Of a stretch of DNA of 64,000 nucleotides, positions 32,691 to 44,105 are shown in pieces (within the stretch, counting starts at the first letter, position 1; each line of letters begins with the position of its first letter). A model generated the notes under the pieces. The model saw only the letters and a list, made by a program, of their open reading frames with translations, searched no databases and was not told where the DNA came from. The stretch is from Agarophyton chilense (lineage: Eukaryota > Rhodophyta > Florideophyceae > Gracilariales > Gracilariaceae): contig JARGXX010000138.1 in the NCBI GenBank assembly GCA_030374765.1, positions 868,001 to 932,000 on the forward strand, written 5' to 3'. The position numbers were made by a program, and so were the translations under genes.

Positions 32691-34610
32691 TTGGACTGGG
32701 AGACAGTACCGCCCAATTCGGCACCACCTCAGGTTAATGCGATAGACCCGGAGGAAGAAGTGCTCCTCCTCATAACTATTGAGGAACTTCTACAGGCGCA
32801 GGTCGAAGACGAATACTGCAAGGAAACAGCCAAATTGGTAGGAGCCCCTGGATGCCTATACGACTACGACCGATTTGGACTACTATGTCGCCGCTCACCG
32901 CTGGATGACGCACTCCAACGGGTAATACCAACTTCGCTAAGGGCGCGATTCCTATACCTCGCCCATTTTCCCCGCTTTGCTGGTCATCTTGGAGACCAAA
33001 GAATGTACCAGACCCTAAGGAAGTTCTTCCATTGGCCACAAATGGCACAGGACCTATGGAAAACCGCACGGAACTATGCATCGTGCGCACAGATCCAAGG
33101 GTATCGCGCCAACCATCAGGCGAAATTGAAGCTCTTTCCCGCCGCTTGTCCGTTGGAATTTGTTGCAATGGGTATAATTGGGCCTTTGCCTAGTTCTTCC
33201 CATTGGAAACGGTTTGTTTTGGTTATAACCGATAGGTTTACCAAACTTACCCGCGCTCTACCCCCTGGGAAAGACAACAGCCACGGATGTCGCGACGGCC
33301 TTCTTGTCCCACTGGGTATATCCATATGACATGCCACTCTACCTCCTTACGGATAACGGCAGCCAGTTTGTATCCAAATTCTTCTCACACGTTTGTGATA
33401 CCTTAGGTATCAAACATGCGACCACCACGGCGTACCACCCGCAAACTAACGGGCAAGCCGAAAGCTTCAACTACACCCTTCTGGACCGATTGGCGCACTA
33501 CGTTTCGGAGCACCAATTGGACTGGGACGACTACGTTGCGCCCCTGGTTTATGTCTACAACACGCAGGTACAAGCTTCCACAGGGACAACGCCTTCCGAC
33601 TTAACGCTAACGAGAGCGCCGCCGCCGATAGCTGTTGACCTTCAGGAGTCTATCATATTCCAGGAAATAACCGAAGGAATGAATCCTACCCAGGCGAAGC
33701 GCTACTCGCGCCGATGCATCGACCGCATTATCCAATCGGCCAAAACTGTACTAACCAAAGCCCAACGGCACTACAAGATCAATTTCGACAAAGCCGTTTG
33801 GAACACACTGACCTTTGGGAAAGGAGACCTGGTTTACCTGGACCGGCCACCGAAGGAAAGTGAGGAACTCGAGGACACTACGCGGAAACTCTTACCCCGC
33901 TCAACGGGACCATACAAAGTCCTTAAGGCCAATGAACACACCATCACGTAGCTAATTGACGGCCTACAGGACACCATGTGTATTGACCGTGTGAAACGAG
34001 CTCCAAGTTACTCCGAACCACCAAAGTCCCAGCCCCCTGGCCTAACGGAAGCACCACGACCTCAGGTCGACGCTCAAGTCTCCATACCCCCTAAGGCAGT
34101 TCCCGAGGACTCGAATAGCCTCACTGACGCGATTATCATTGTCAACTACTATGACCCATCGCTTCCAGCCGACTCCGATGGCTTCGCCTTTTTGGATCAC
34201 ACTCTCCTTCCGGAGGATGAACATCAACCGGAATATGTTTTGAGCCCATCATCTCCGTCCGTCGGGGAGAAGATGGAACTATGCGCTATTGCTTCCGTTG
34301 GTTCGGCTACACACCTGAGGAAAATACTTGACAAGAGCCTCAAACCATTCCGGCTACTTTTATCGACCGCTACTGGCGCAGAATCGGGCGTACGGAGCGC
34401 AGCCTTCAGGAAAAGACAAACATTGGTCCGGATTATCCCAAAACGTCTCCTAAACCGCCTTCTAACACGACAGTTCGCCGCAGCACGACGTTTCGTCGTA
34501 GCTCCCGCATCAGGGAACAAGGTCTGTCCTTCGGAGACACCTGAGAAAGACCCGAGACGCTCTCAAGATTGAATGCCGTCCCGGGGCACGCACGTTTGAG
34601 TTACAAGAAC
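32691..34610 (+). pseudogene. E2 integrase with chromodomain
   Basis: Zinc-domain region FPRFAGHLGDQRMYQTL and NYASCAQI (first Cys of the pair changed). Core: VAMGIIGPLP (first catalytic Asp is Gly), LLTDNGSQFVSKFF (second Asp kept), NGQAESFNYTL (Glu kept). GPY block: RSTGPYKVLKANEH. The chromodomain lies in another frame at 34236-34395: FEPIISVRRGEDGTMRYCFR then WFGYTPEENT, a TGA at the usual Trp, QEPQTIPATF and DRYWRR. Confidence 0.85.
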
Positions 34611-34942
34611 GACGTTCAGAAAGGACAAGGATTAATTTATTTGACTAACTAACAGAGGTATAACAGCCCTCAACATGACCTCTAAGTTCGCGGAAGCACT
34701 CGGAACACCAACAGTACTCACTGGGGCGGCGCAGGAGCAGCTACGTCGCCCTCATGGGAACCTGCAGGAGCGAAACTGGGACTAGAGTCACCGGATAAGC
34801 CAACTGGACCACTAGGACCGGCCTCAGCGAGCCGAGCACACTTCTTCGGCGGAGGTTCATCTGAGGAACTATTGTCACCATCAGAAGCCTCCCCATCACT
34901 CAAATTTAGACCATACCGGGCATCGAAGTCGGCATTATCCCT

Positions 34943-36787
34943 CTAGGACATCACCTGTGCATTCTGCTGCAGGAGATTGACCATAGCGGTCTTTAGATCC
35001 TGACCCTGTTGTACGACTGTGGCGTAGCGTTCCGAGCGAGGCGCCCAGGAGCAAGCTTCCCTCAGGACCGTTGTAATGTCCATCATGGTCGTAATACCGA
35101 CGGTACGGTAGACATGACGGAGATCTGAAGCCGCAGCCGTGACCGAAGCGGGAAAGTGTGGAAACGGAGAGGACGGGGCGATGTCGACGCCCCCAGTGGA
35201 CGTCTGAACCAGCGCATCACCTACAGGACTTTCGGCTTCGACAGTAACCTCGCCAGGAGGGATGTCCACTTGGGCGACGGGCGGCCCATATGAGAGTTCA
35301 TCCTGAGGAGCAGGGCCCGGAGGAGCTGTAGGAGGGTAAGCAGTCGGCAACACCACGGCGGATTCGACTGGAGGATTAACGCAATCTACGAGTAGGTCGA
35401 AGGGATATTCACCGAAAACTTCTCCATCTGACATACCAGCAGGAGCAAACAGCGTGGCTTCCACATCAGGCTCGAAGCAAAGGGGATCGAAACTAATGGC
35501 CTTCGGATAATAGTCGGGCACATGAAGCCTCGAGATGTCCGATTTTTGATTTCTCAAAGGCTTGGCGGGATAGGCACGAGCGTCGTCCCGACCCTGCGGA
35601 TGCCGCGGAATCGGTTTGAATGAGTCGGTATCCCAGTCATACCGAAGGATCCTAGGAATCTTGCCCCACTCCACCTCTAGTACATGATCCAAGAGGGGTT
35701 CGGTCTCCTCGACGCCGAACTGGGTCCACTGGATGCCCAGGTTCCTTAGGAAACGGATCATGATGTCTGGGAGTAGGATTAGGCGACCTCGAGGACCTGG
35801 TATGTTCTCATCGTACCATACCCTCCAATCCTCCGAACAGACATTACCACGGATTACGTACTTCGCGGTATCCAGAAAGGCCATAAGGGACATCACGCCG
35901 AACTCAACGAAGAGTACCTGCCAGGACAGCCACGACCTTCGGTCATTGTCGTCGCCCATGGGTTGGGACGAGTGGTACGCCACCATGGACGGCGTGGCAA
36001 CCAGAAGGAGCGGCGAGACACGCCAATACATGGCCCATTGGATCTCATCCTCTTGGGAAAGCGAGAGGTACAACGGAAGGCGTTTTTCGGCGCTCATGTC
36101 GTGAAACTCCACTGGATGCCAACAAAAGAAGAACCCCAGGGATTGAGGCAGATGAACATCAGGCTCGTGCATCTCGTTCCAAGAGACCCGGTTGGACATC
36201 CAGAATAAGCGATTGTACGGTGGCCGGAAGCAAATAAGAGTCAAGAGGTTGTGACCAGCCGGAGGAAAGTGCACATGAGGTTAGATGAAACCCGTGTATG
36301 AATCCGAGAGGAGTTAGTTCACCCTGAACTGGTATTCGGCTTCACTCTCGCAGCGGACGTATTACATGTCCGCTTTGATGAGGGTGCAACATCGCGTCGC
36401 CGAACGCGGATTCACAGGAAACTGCAACCATCGGTGATACCACGAGACGCTGCGCGCGTTCTTGTGGCCCTTCCGGAAATCGGGTATCTTGGCAAACCTT
36501 CGGGCGTAGAGATACATATGACAAAACCGCTGGTATTCTTCCACAGAGAGCGGGAGAATGGCATGACGCACTTCCCGCGGATTCCGTCCGATGGTATGAT
36601 CATATCGGTCCCCGGGACGTTCGTAAGCCACTTGGTATCCCGAGAAGCTCCCCGCTTGGTAGTTCGAAGCCATGGTGCCACTGCCCACAGGCTAGTCCGC
36701 CGGAAATTGAATCGGACGACCGACGGAAGGGACAAAGTCCGGAGGGAGAACGGCATATCCGAAGGGCTTGTAAGGCGAGTTCGGCAT
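34943..36787 (-). pseudogene. E2 antisense ORF (aORF)
   Basis: One frame from ATG 36787 (MPNSPYKPFGYAVLPPDF) to the stop at 34943, 614 codons, with one TAG and a few TAA stops between about 36690 and 36290; the last 443 codons (36274-34943) are fully open. Shared with E1/E3: YWRVSPLLLV then TPSMVAYHSS, a hydrophobic Trp-containing stretch (SWLSWQVLFVEFGVMSLMAF), PGPRGRLILLPDIMIRFL, and a C-terminal helical end (VVQQGQDLKTAMVNLLQQNA). The middle is Pro-rich and acidic. It converges on pol. Function unknown. It is the longest open version and the best query. Confidence 0.75.
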
Positions 36788-37900
36788 CGCGCGCGATCAA
36801 TGAAAAAGTACCACGATGGTAAGGCGAGGTGACAGAAACGACCCTGACGTACTGACAGGCTTGAACAATGGTGGACGAAGCGCGGAGGGTCGCCAAAGGA
36901 AGAACGGAGTCTAAGGAAGAAGCCAATGGACCGCCTCGGCAAGGCGGCGCGAGGAAGACGCCGGCGATGCCCCTATGGCCAGCGCTCACGGCGAGAGGGA
37001 GTTTTAGTCCTTAGGCAAATTAATTGCCCTTCGGCGCCAATGGTCAGCTCACGCTTCCTCGCATCCCCGCAGGCGATGACGCCGCGACGTCCCGTCGCAC
37101 CAAATGGTACCGGGAGCAACAAAGTGCTCGGGTCCCCTGGGTCAAGCATGAGTCATTTTAGACTTCGCCGTGACGGCCGAATCCTAAGGAGGGAGAAATG
37201 GAAGGGAGAGATGATAACGGTTGACCCTTGTAAGCTGCCGGGCCCTGAAGGATCTTGCAGATGACACGTGGACGTGTCGAAATAAGGTGGACTTATGTAG
37301 ATTATTAAATTCTTTTAATTAGTTTAATAGATTATCATAGCAGTTCCAGGAAGATCTCAGCGCCTCGCCAGTACTATTTACTTGGCTCGAGTGACGCTTC
37401 TCCCTTAGAGTACGGTAGGCACCATTAGGATACTAAATAACCCCCTTTGGTATATTAGTTCCACCTTTTGGTATTCAAGCCATCGTTTTTTGTAGCTCCA
37501 ACCTGTAGGAGTACGCAGTAAACGCCAGCCTATTGCACCAAGTACTCTGGGAGTGCCGCCGTCAAGGATTTGAACCTTAGGACCCGCTATACCACGCTAC
37601 CACTGGTCGAGACGCGTACGCCGACCCACCCGCCATTGCGTTACAGACACTCCGAAAGCTCGTTGTCAATGTTTTATATTCTTCACCATACACACCGTCG
37701 TTAAAAATTACCGAACGTCATATTGCCGTACTGATTGGACGGATCAGAGCTTGTCTGCAGAAAGGAAAAGTATCTCTCACATAATGGCCTGAAGCGGTGG
37801 CACATGTTACCGATGAAAAAGAAAAGTGTAATACACGGTATCACAAGAAACGTTCCATATGCCCACCTTCTTAATGAGCGCGCTCGCTTTGTTCAATACC
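36788..37900. other. E2 3' end and intergenic sequence
   Basis: Contains a purine tract (37188-37211) followed by a 126-bp stretch with inverted ends TGATAA...TTATCA (37212-37337), an AT-rich patch, and a tRNA-like B-box (37566-37576, minus). No protein gene is seen. Confidence 0.35.
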
Positions 37901-38995
37901 TACGTTTGTTTTGATGTCGCGCATTTGTTCTGCGCAATGACGAAAATCTTCGAAAATGGAACCTCTTCATTCTGATGGCATTCAACATGGCCATATACAA
38001 GGAGGAATGTACAGAATCCTTAAACATTCTTGAATAGTAACCACCAAATACGTTCAACTCATTCAGTCTGAGTTCCCTGGCATAGTGGTCCCTTTACGAA
38101 CTCAAGTCCATACAATCACTAATCTCATGCTAAATATCGAATGCTACATATCTTATGATGAAAGGAAGGAAGAATTTGTCAAGTCAGAAACTTATCCTAT
38201 TTTTCATACCCGAACATCTATGGAGTCTGACAGTGCATCAATACGTTTTCAATCTTAGAAAAACTAACTCATTTTCCTGAAAAGGATTCGACATATAACC
38301 CTGACACTAGTAACTATTCATCAGATGATGAATCTCCTCCTGCATCTTTTGCCAATGTTCTATCTCATTTGGCATTTCTTGAGGCTATTATTACCACTGA
38401 TAAACCTACAATTCGACAAGCACCGGCATCAAATGAGTCGGAATTCTACTTAAGGCTTTTCGTGAGGAGTTTGAGAAAATCTGTCCTTACCGAACGTATA
38501 CCGATGCATAACAGCATCAAGAACGCCTTATTAATTCTGGTATTAAACATCCTCTCAAAAGATATCATAGTGATAGCTCCTTGAGCATCAAAGCTCGATT
38601 AGTAGCTCGTGGAAACTTTCAGCTCCTCTCAGACAACTAAAACCTGTATGCGTCAGTGCTCGAGTTCGAAATCTTTTTTATCATGCTTGCCATCTCCGCT
38701 GTAAACGCTAAGATTGACAGCATATTAATGTCGAAGGGGGTTTTCTCCATGCGTCCATGCCACAGTATAACCCAGTGTGGATCACCCTCCACACTATTTC
38801 TGGAATTTCTGACCCTACATATTCATTCAAGATCAAGGCAATGGAAAGGTCGTAGTTCTTGCGTACGTAGATGATCTCAGCATTTTTGGGCCTCTTGTTC
38901 TCAATTCATGTGCTAAAAAGAACTGATTACACATTACGATGTCCCGGAATTTGGACTTAACGATCTTTATCTTGAAGTATCTATGAAGTGGTGGG
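37900..38995 (+). pseudogene. Ty1/copia reverse-transcriptase relic
   Basis: Plus-strand fragments in changing frames: KARLVARGNFQ, a stop, NLYASVLEFEIFFIMLAISA, then GGFLHASMPQYNPVWI, then VVVLAYVDDLSIFG, then YDVPEFGLNDLYLEVSMKW. These are copia RT landmarks (KARLVA-G, the palm AFLHA and the YVDD catalytic motif) in the right order. The sequence differs from the copia element at 54-58.7 kb, so it is another lineage. It runs directly into E3 gag. Confidence 0.8.
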
Positions 38996-39010
38996 TTCAC
39001 TGGATACAGT

Positions 39011-41107
39011 ATGTCACAGCCTGCCTACACGTCAAGGAAGGGCTCCGCACGAGCAGCAGGGAGTACAGCACGTGTTGAACCGCGCTCGGGGATGTCCGCC
39101 CCGGAGGAATTAATTGCTGATCAAACTGATATTGAAGCTCGTGGAGCGCCCTCAGCCGCCTCCAAACCTCAATTGGTCGCCCCTGCGGTACCACAACCAA
39201 TGGTTGAAACACCGTCAGCGGTAAACCAAATCATTGAGTCGACTGAGTACCAAAACTTGGACTCGCGTTTGCACATTTCAAATATCACTCATATTTCTCT
39301 GTTACAAGAGGTTACCGAACTCCGTCGTATTGTGGATGACGCCCATGTTTGGGATGTCTGAGAAGAAATTCCGGTCTTTCGAAGAGATGTTAACTCCATT
39401 TTGAAATGTCTGGGTGTTCCAGGAACTTTTAAAAAAGAATAAGCAGACCACGTTGAAGACGTCCGCGCTAACACACAATGACTCCAAGGTCGTTTGGATA
39501 CGCTTGAAGCGACAATTCGATTGGATGAAGAAGTTGCCGCCAAGACGGAAGAAATCGCTAAGTCAGTTCATTTGATTGGATTCGAGAAGAAACGAAGTCG
39601 TCCTCATTCCAACAAAGAGGTACATTACAGTTCGGGTTCATCTAGTTAGGGTTCATCTAGTTCAGATTAAAACCGTCACTCTGCGAAATCAGCATCTCAC
39701 TCTTCAGAAGAAGATCATTACCACCGAAATTCTCGGATGACACGTTCAAAGTCTACTCGCACTACCCAAAGAGTTATTCGCTCCCGCGAGAAGGTTTATC
39801 ATCACCTTGGATTGAAGCATCTGAAGCCGACGAATCCATTATACCAGAAGCTATTTTCGTAGCTTTATTATCGGCTGGACGATTCCTCGGCGAGTCGCAC
39901 GCCCCAGGGCACTGGAAAGGTCAAGGAATATGTCAAGAGAATAGGTCTCACACTGCGTTCGCAGGAATTCAATAATGAATATCCTATTTTAATACTTGAC
40001 TTTCTTGCAGGATTCGTTCAAGATGTTGACTTCCCTAAAATGAGCGAGGCGCAAGCTTACATAGCTCTACCGTATTTCCTTAAAGGAATGGCTGAAGATC
40101 AGTACGACTCAGTTCGAGGATCCTCAAGAGCCTGGGAAGGAGGAGTTACCTGTTGGCCAGAAGCCGTTCAATACCTTTTCAGGTCAAACGCCACTGGTAC
40201 CGCGATTCAGGATGCAATCCTCGCTCTCCGCGATACGAAAAAGAAGCCTGCGGGAACCGAAACGGTCTGTTCAACTCCTTCGGATAAGGCGTTTCACCGA
40301 TGTGGTAATGTGTATTCCGCGTCCCAGCGGTGTACAATGTTTGTTGATGGACTTGATCCGGCCATAAGAGCGCTTGTTGCACGACGCCGTGAAGAAACAA
40401 GGAGGATATCCTACTTGGAACAGTTATAGTTCGACCAGGCTGAGGGAGATTCACTGCATGCCCGACAACCTACTGGACGTCGTCCGTCCAAGGTACTTCA
40501 GGCCGAAGTGTCTTCATCGTCGCTTTCACTCTTGAACAGAGGACCCGTTGGAAAGAACCACGATAACGTCCATTTCATTGGGAATGATAATTATTCGATG
40601 GACACTACGGACTTTCCATCTACTTCTGTTGAAACCTATGAAGGTGATCCAGCCTTCTATGGTGGCACAAGAGTTTCCGCATCTCATCTAGCTCATGCGA
40701 CAAACGCAATGCGTACAACCCGTCCCGGATGGAGGGACACACCACCACACCCACAGACGGACGTGAATGTTCGCCCGCCGTTTAATGCGTTGAGTGCACC
40801 TATCTGTCATCTCTATTACCACCTCGGTCATATGGCGCCACGTTGTATGTTGACCTTGAGGGAGATGCCGTCTGTTGTCACTCAGTACTAGTCTCTATCG
40901 CTTGCCGATCAAGCTCGAGTTCCGAACTGGTCGTATCTTCGGGCCAAAGCTAATTTTGGTCCGTCGACAAGGGTCCTACCGCGTCCGATAATCGAAACGT
41001 CGAACGCTGGTCAGCAGACCCTAAAGATCGTACCCAACAATGGGAATCCGTCAGTTTCCCCGTATGGAGATCGACCGCTTGTTGCGGAAGCATCGAACAC
41101 GACAAAC
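39011..41107 (+). pseudogene. E3 gag
   Basis: A single frame over 2.1 kb interrupted only by stops (for example TGA 39359, TAG near 39860, TAG 40427, TAG near 40890). N-terminus MSQPAYTSRKGSARAAG; a helical stretch (LQGRLDTLEATIRLDEEVAA); Ser/basic tract; the core RTPQGTGKVKEYVKRIGL and KAFHRCGNVYSASQ (E1: LATRCGNVFTTS). A zinc knuckle remnant CHLYYHLGHMAPRC has Tyr for the second Cys. Confidence 0.75.
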
Positions 41108-41112
41108 TAGAC

Positions 41113-44105
41113 ATGGGAGTCTCCCCTGATGGAAGGGCGTCTTCCAAGCTGAGCTTGAGGACGCCCGAGTCGTCACCGCCTCACTCCGCAGTCACAATCC
41201 TTACAAAAAATATGGCTAAAACCGACGTTGACTCGGAACACCTGGCTGTTCTAGGTCGTCCGTGGATACAGTTTAGGAATCCGCGTACTCCGGATAGAGT
41301 CCTTGTGATGGCCAAACGTAACTATAAGGGGTATGAAGACCTTGGCCTATCACACCAGTTCATGGTTAGACAGTTATCTGTTTTGGATACAGGAGCCGCG
41401 CCAAACCTGATCAATGCTGATATCATACCGTCGACACTTCGGAACTATATTTTCTATGGTCCAGGAATGGATATCGCCGACGCGAATAATAATCCGCTCC
41501 AGACGATTGGAAATATATCTCTCGCAGTGCGATTGGGTACCTATTTGGTTCAGTTAGACTTTATAGTCTGCGACTCCATCGCTGCACCCGTGACATTGGG
41601 TTGTGATTTTTGTGATCGATTTATTGAAGCAATTTGTCCCAGAACCAGGACCTTTGTGATGGATGACGGATCCACGACTCCTATTGTAAGGAAACCGCTG
41701 AAGCGGGCAACATAAAAGAAAGTTCCGTTACCGGCAGGAATCTCCTGGCAAGGATCCCCGCTCAACGCGTCAAGGTCGCAAAATCGATTAAGGTGCCCCC
41801 AGAATCACAAGTATGGGTTACAATGACAACACAACAACAGGGGCTACATATTGTGCAACCCTTGGTCTCTTTAAATACCAAGCACCAACTCGCTCTGGCA
41901 AATGGTCCGGTTCTATTCTAACCCGATACTTCTTTCAAGGATCTCGTGACTAACTTCGGTAAAACCAATCAATGGTTAACGAAGAATCAAACACTGGGCT
42001 CAGTGCTCCCACACCCGAATGTTATCGTCCCGACGAAGATGCCGGTTACCGATGTTCTCGGAGTCCTCGAACCTGAAGAGGGGGAGGAGAATGATGATGT
42101 TGACACTGCACGTGTAGAGCCCGAGTTCCAATATTCGGATACACAATCGACACAACCGAAAGGATTGGAAACGAAGGCTTCGCTGCCTGGTACAGATGAC
42201 GTTGATCTTATGAAAGAGTTGGAAAAGTTAGATCTGGAGTATGTCCCAGAAGCTCATCGTGAGAAGTTAAGAGAAATGTTGAAGGAATCTACCGCTATGT
42301 GGGATGGTTCACTTGGAACAATAGGAATCACGGAACACCGTATTTTCTTTCTTCTAAATACTCGGCCGATCGCTCACCACACTTACAGGGCTGGACCGAA
42401 GGCTCAGCAAGAAGAACAGTCTCAGGTTGAGAAGATGTTACGCGCAGGCGTTATAGAACCAACTCAATCACCTTGGGCGTCACCTGTCGTCTTAGCTCCG
42501 AAAGCGGATGGATTGTGGCGAATTTGTATTGATTATCGATGCTTGAATGCAGTTACAGTGAAATATGTATACCCGATTCTTCGGATGGATGAATATATCG
42601 ATCCGCTTGAAAACGCGACTGCGTTCACTGACCTTCATGCGAATTGGGGTTATTCCCAAGGTCCTGTTCGAAAAGAGGACCGAGATAAAACGGCTTTTGT
42701 CTGCCATTAAGGCTTGTATCGGTTCAACCGAATGCCGTTTAGCTTAACGAATGCCCCTGCAACGTTTCAACGTGCGATAGATATCCAAGTAGCCCGCTTC
42801 AAGTGGAAAACTACTTTGGTATATTTGGACGATATCATCGTATTCTCCGACAACATGGACGAGGTCTCTCCCATGTTAAGAATGTCATGAAAACACTGAG
42901 CGACGCAGGAATCACATTAAATCTGAAGAAGTGTCAATTCTAAACCAATTCGGTCAAATATCTTGGACATATAATCCGACCCGGACGGCTATCAATTGAT
43001 GAAGTTCGAGTCAAGTCCTTGAAGGAAGCAAAATATCAGACGAATCAAACAGAACTCCGATCATTTCTGGGCTTGTGTCATGTGTATCGCAGGTTTTTTC
43101 CGAACTATGCTGATGTTGCAACTCCTCCAAAATGAGCTCTTTCGGAAAGGAAGACCAGCTGAACTGGAACCATTCGGAGATGCACAAGTGTCTGCCTTCA
43201 ATTTCCTTGTGGAAGCTGTTACGTCTCCGCCGGTGTTAGCGCTTCCAACCTTGGGGCTTCCGTTTGAAGTTGATACGGACGCGAGCAAAGACCAAGTTGG
43301 TTGTGCACTATTTCAGACCTCTACAGAAGGTGAACGACATCCAATAGGATACTGTTCCCGCAATCTGAACTTCCATGAACATAATTACTCTGTCTCAGAG
43401 AAGGAGTGTCTTGCGGTCGTTTGGGCACTAGCGACGCTCCGACCATATCTAATGGGTAGGCATTTCAAGGAATACACTGACCACTCAGCTCTCCGTTGGC
43501 TTATGGAAATAACCGAACCATCGGGACGCCTCATGCGTTGGCGCCTCCGATTGGCGGAGTTTGACTCCGATATTCTTTACAAGAAGGGTACTCTGAACAC
43601 GCAAGCAGATGCGTTATCCCGCTTGGGAACCTCTGTGGAAACAGAACCCATTGATGATCTCGAGATCCCCTGCTTTGCGGTAGGAGAAGCTGACGGCAGC
43701 GCCAAAATAAAATCGGATGACGTGTGTGACGATATACCAGATGCCGAACCTTCGGAGCCCCTGACGGGTTCATTCGTACCAATAACTCCTGAAAAAATGA
43801 TCCGAGAACAACAAATGGATCCTTTCTGTACACAGATCCGTTCTCGCCTCAATGGAGGAGCAACGATTCTCTTTTGGACAGATGACCAGGGATATCTGGC
43901 TCGAAATGTCGAATCTAACCCTCCAACTTGTGGTTCCTCATTCCTTACAGAAAAGGGTACTACATGTTTCACACTAATCGAAGTTGAGTTCCCATCCCGG
44001 AGGAAGAAAATTGTACTTGACCCTAAGAAGGGATTTCTCCTGGCCTGCTATTGCTTTTGGCTGTTATGCAGTACGTCGTTCTTGCACGGAGTGAGCGAAA
44101 AATGA
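41113..44105 (+). pseudogene. E3 protease, RT and RNase H
   Basis: Protease: SVLDTGAAPNLINADIIP (Asp kept). RT: SQVEKMLRAGVIEPTQSPWA, LWRICIDYRCLNAVT, a TAA where a Glu is usual (FVCH*GLYRFNRMPF), and LVYLDDIIVFS with both catalytic Asp kept. RNase H: DTDASKDQVGCALF, SEKECLAVVWALATLRPY, YTDHSALRWLM and LNTQADALSRLG. Several frame changes lie between 41715 and 43080. Confidence 0.85.

Larger units (their letters stand above)
28355..37211 (+). mobile_element. E2: Ty3/gypsy chromovirus, 5'-truncated, with antisense ORF
   Basis: Same plan as E1 but on plus: gag (28355-30230), protease (about 30398-30870), RT/RNase H (31087-32681), integrase (32691-34235), chromodomain (34236-34395), then a minus-strand antisense ORF (34943-36787). 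It starts at the outer edge of the E1 LTR without its own 5' LTR. A purine tract at 37188-37211 may be its polypurine tract. E2 carries more frameshifts than E1, so it is probably older or less constrained. Confidence 0.8.

Noticed and set aside
37531..37640. Full tRNA gene
   Set aside because: T-arm and B-box are present, but no acceptor stem pairs and the anticodon arm cannot be formed at the normal distance.
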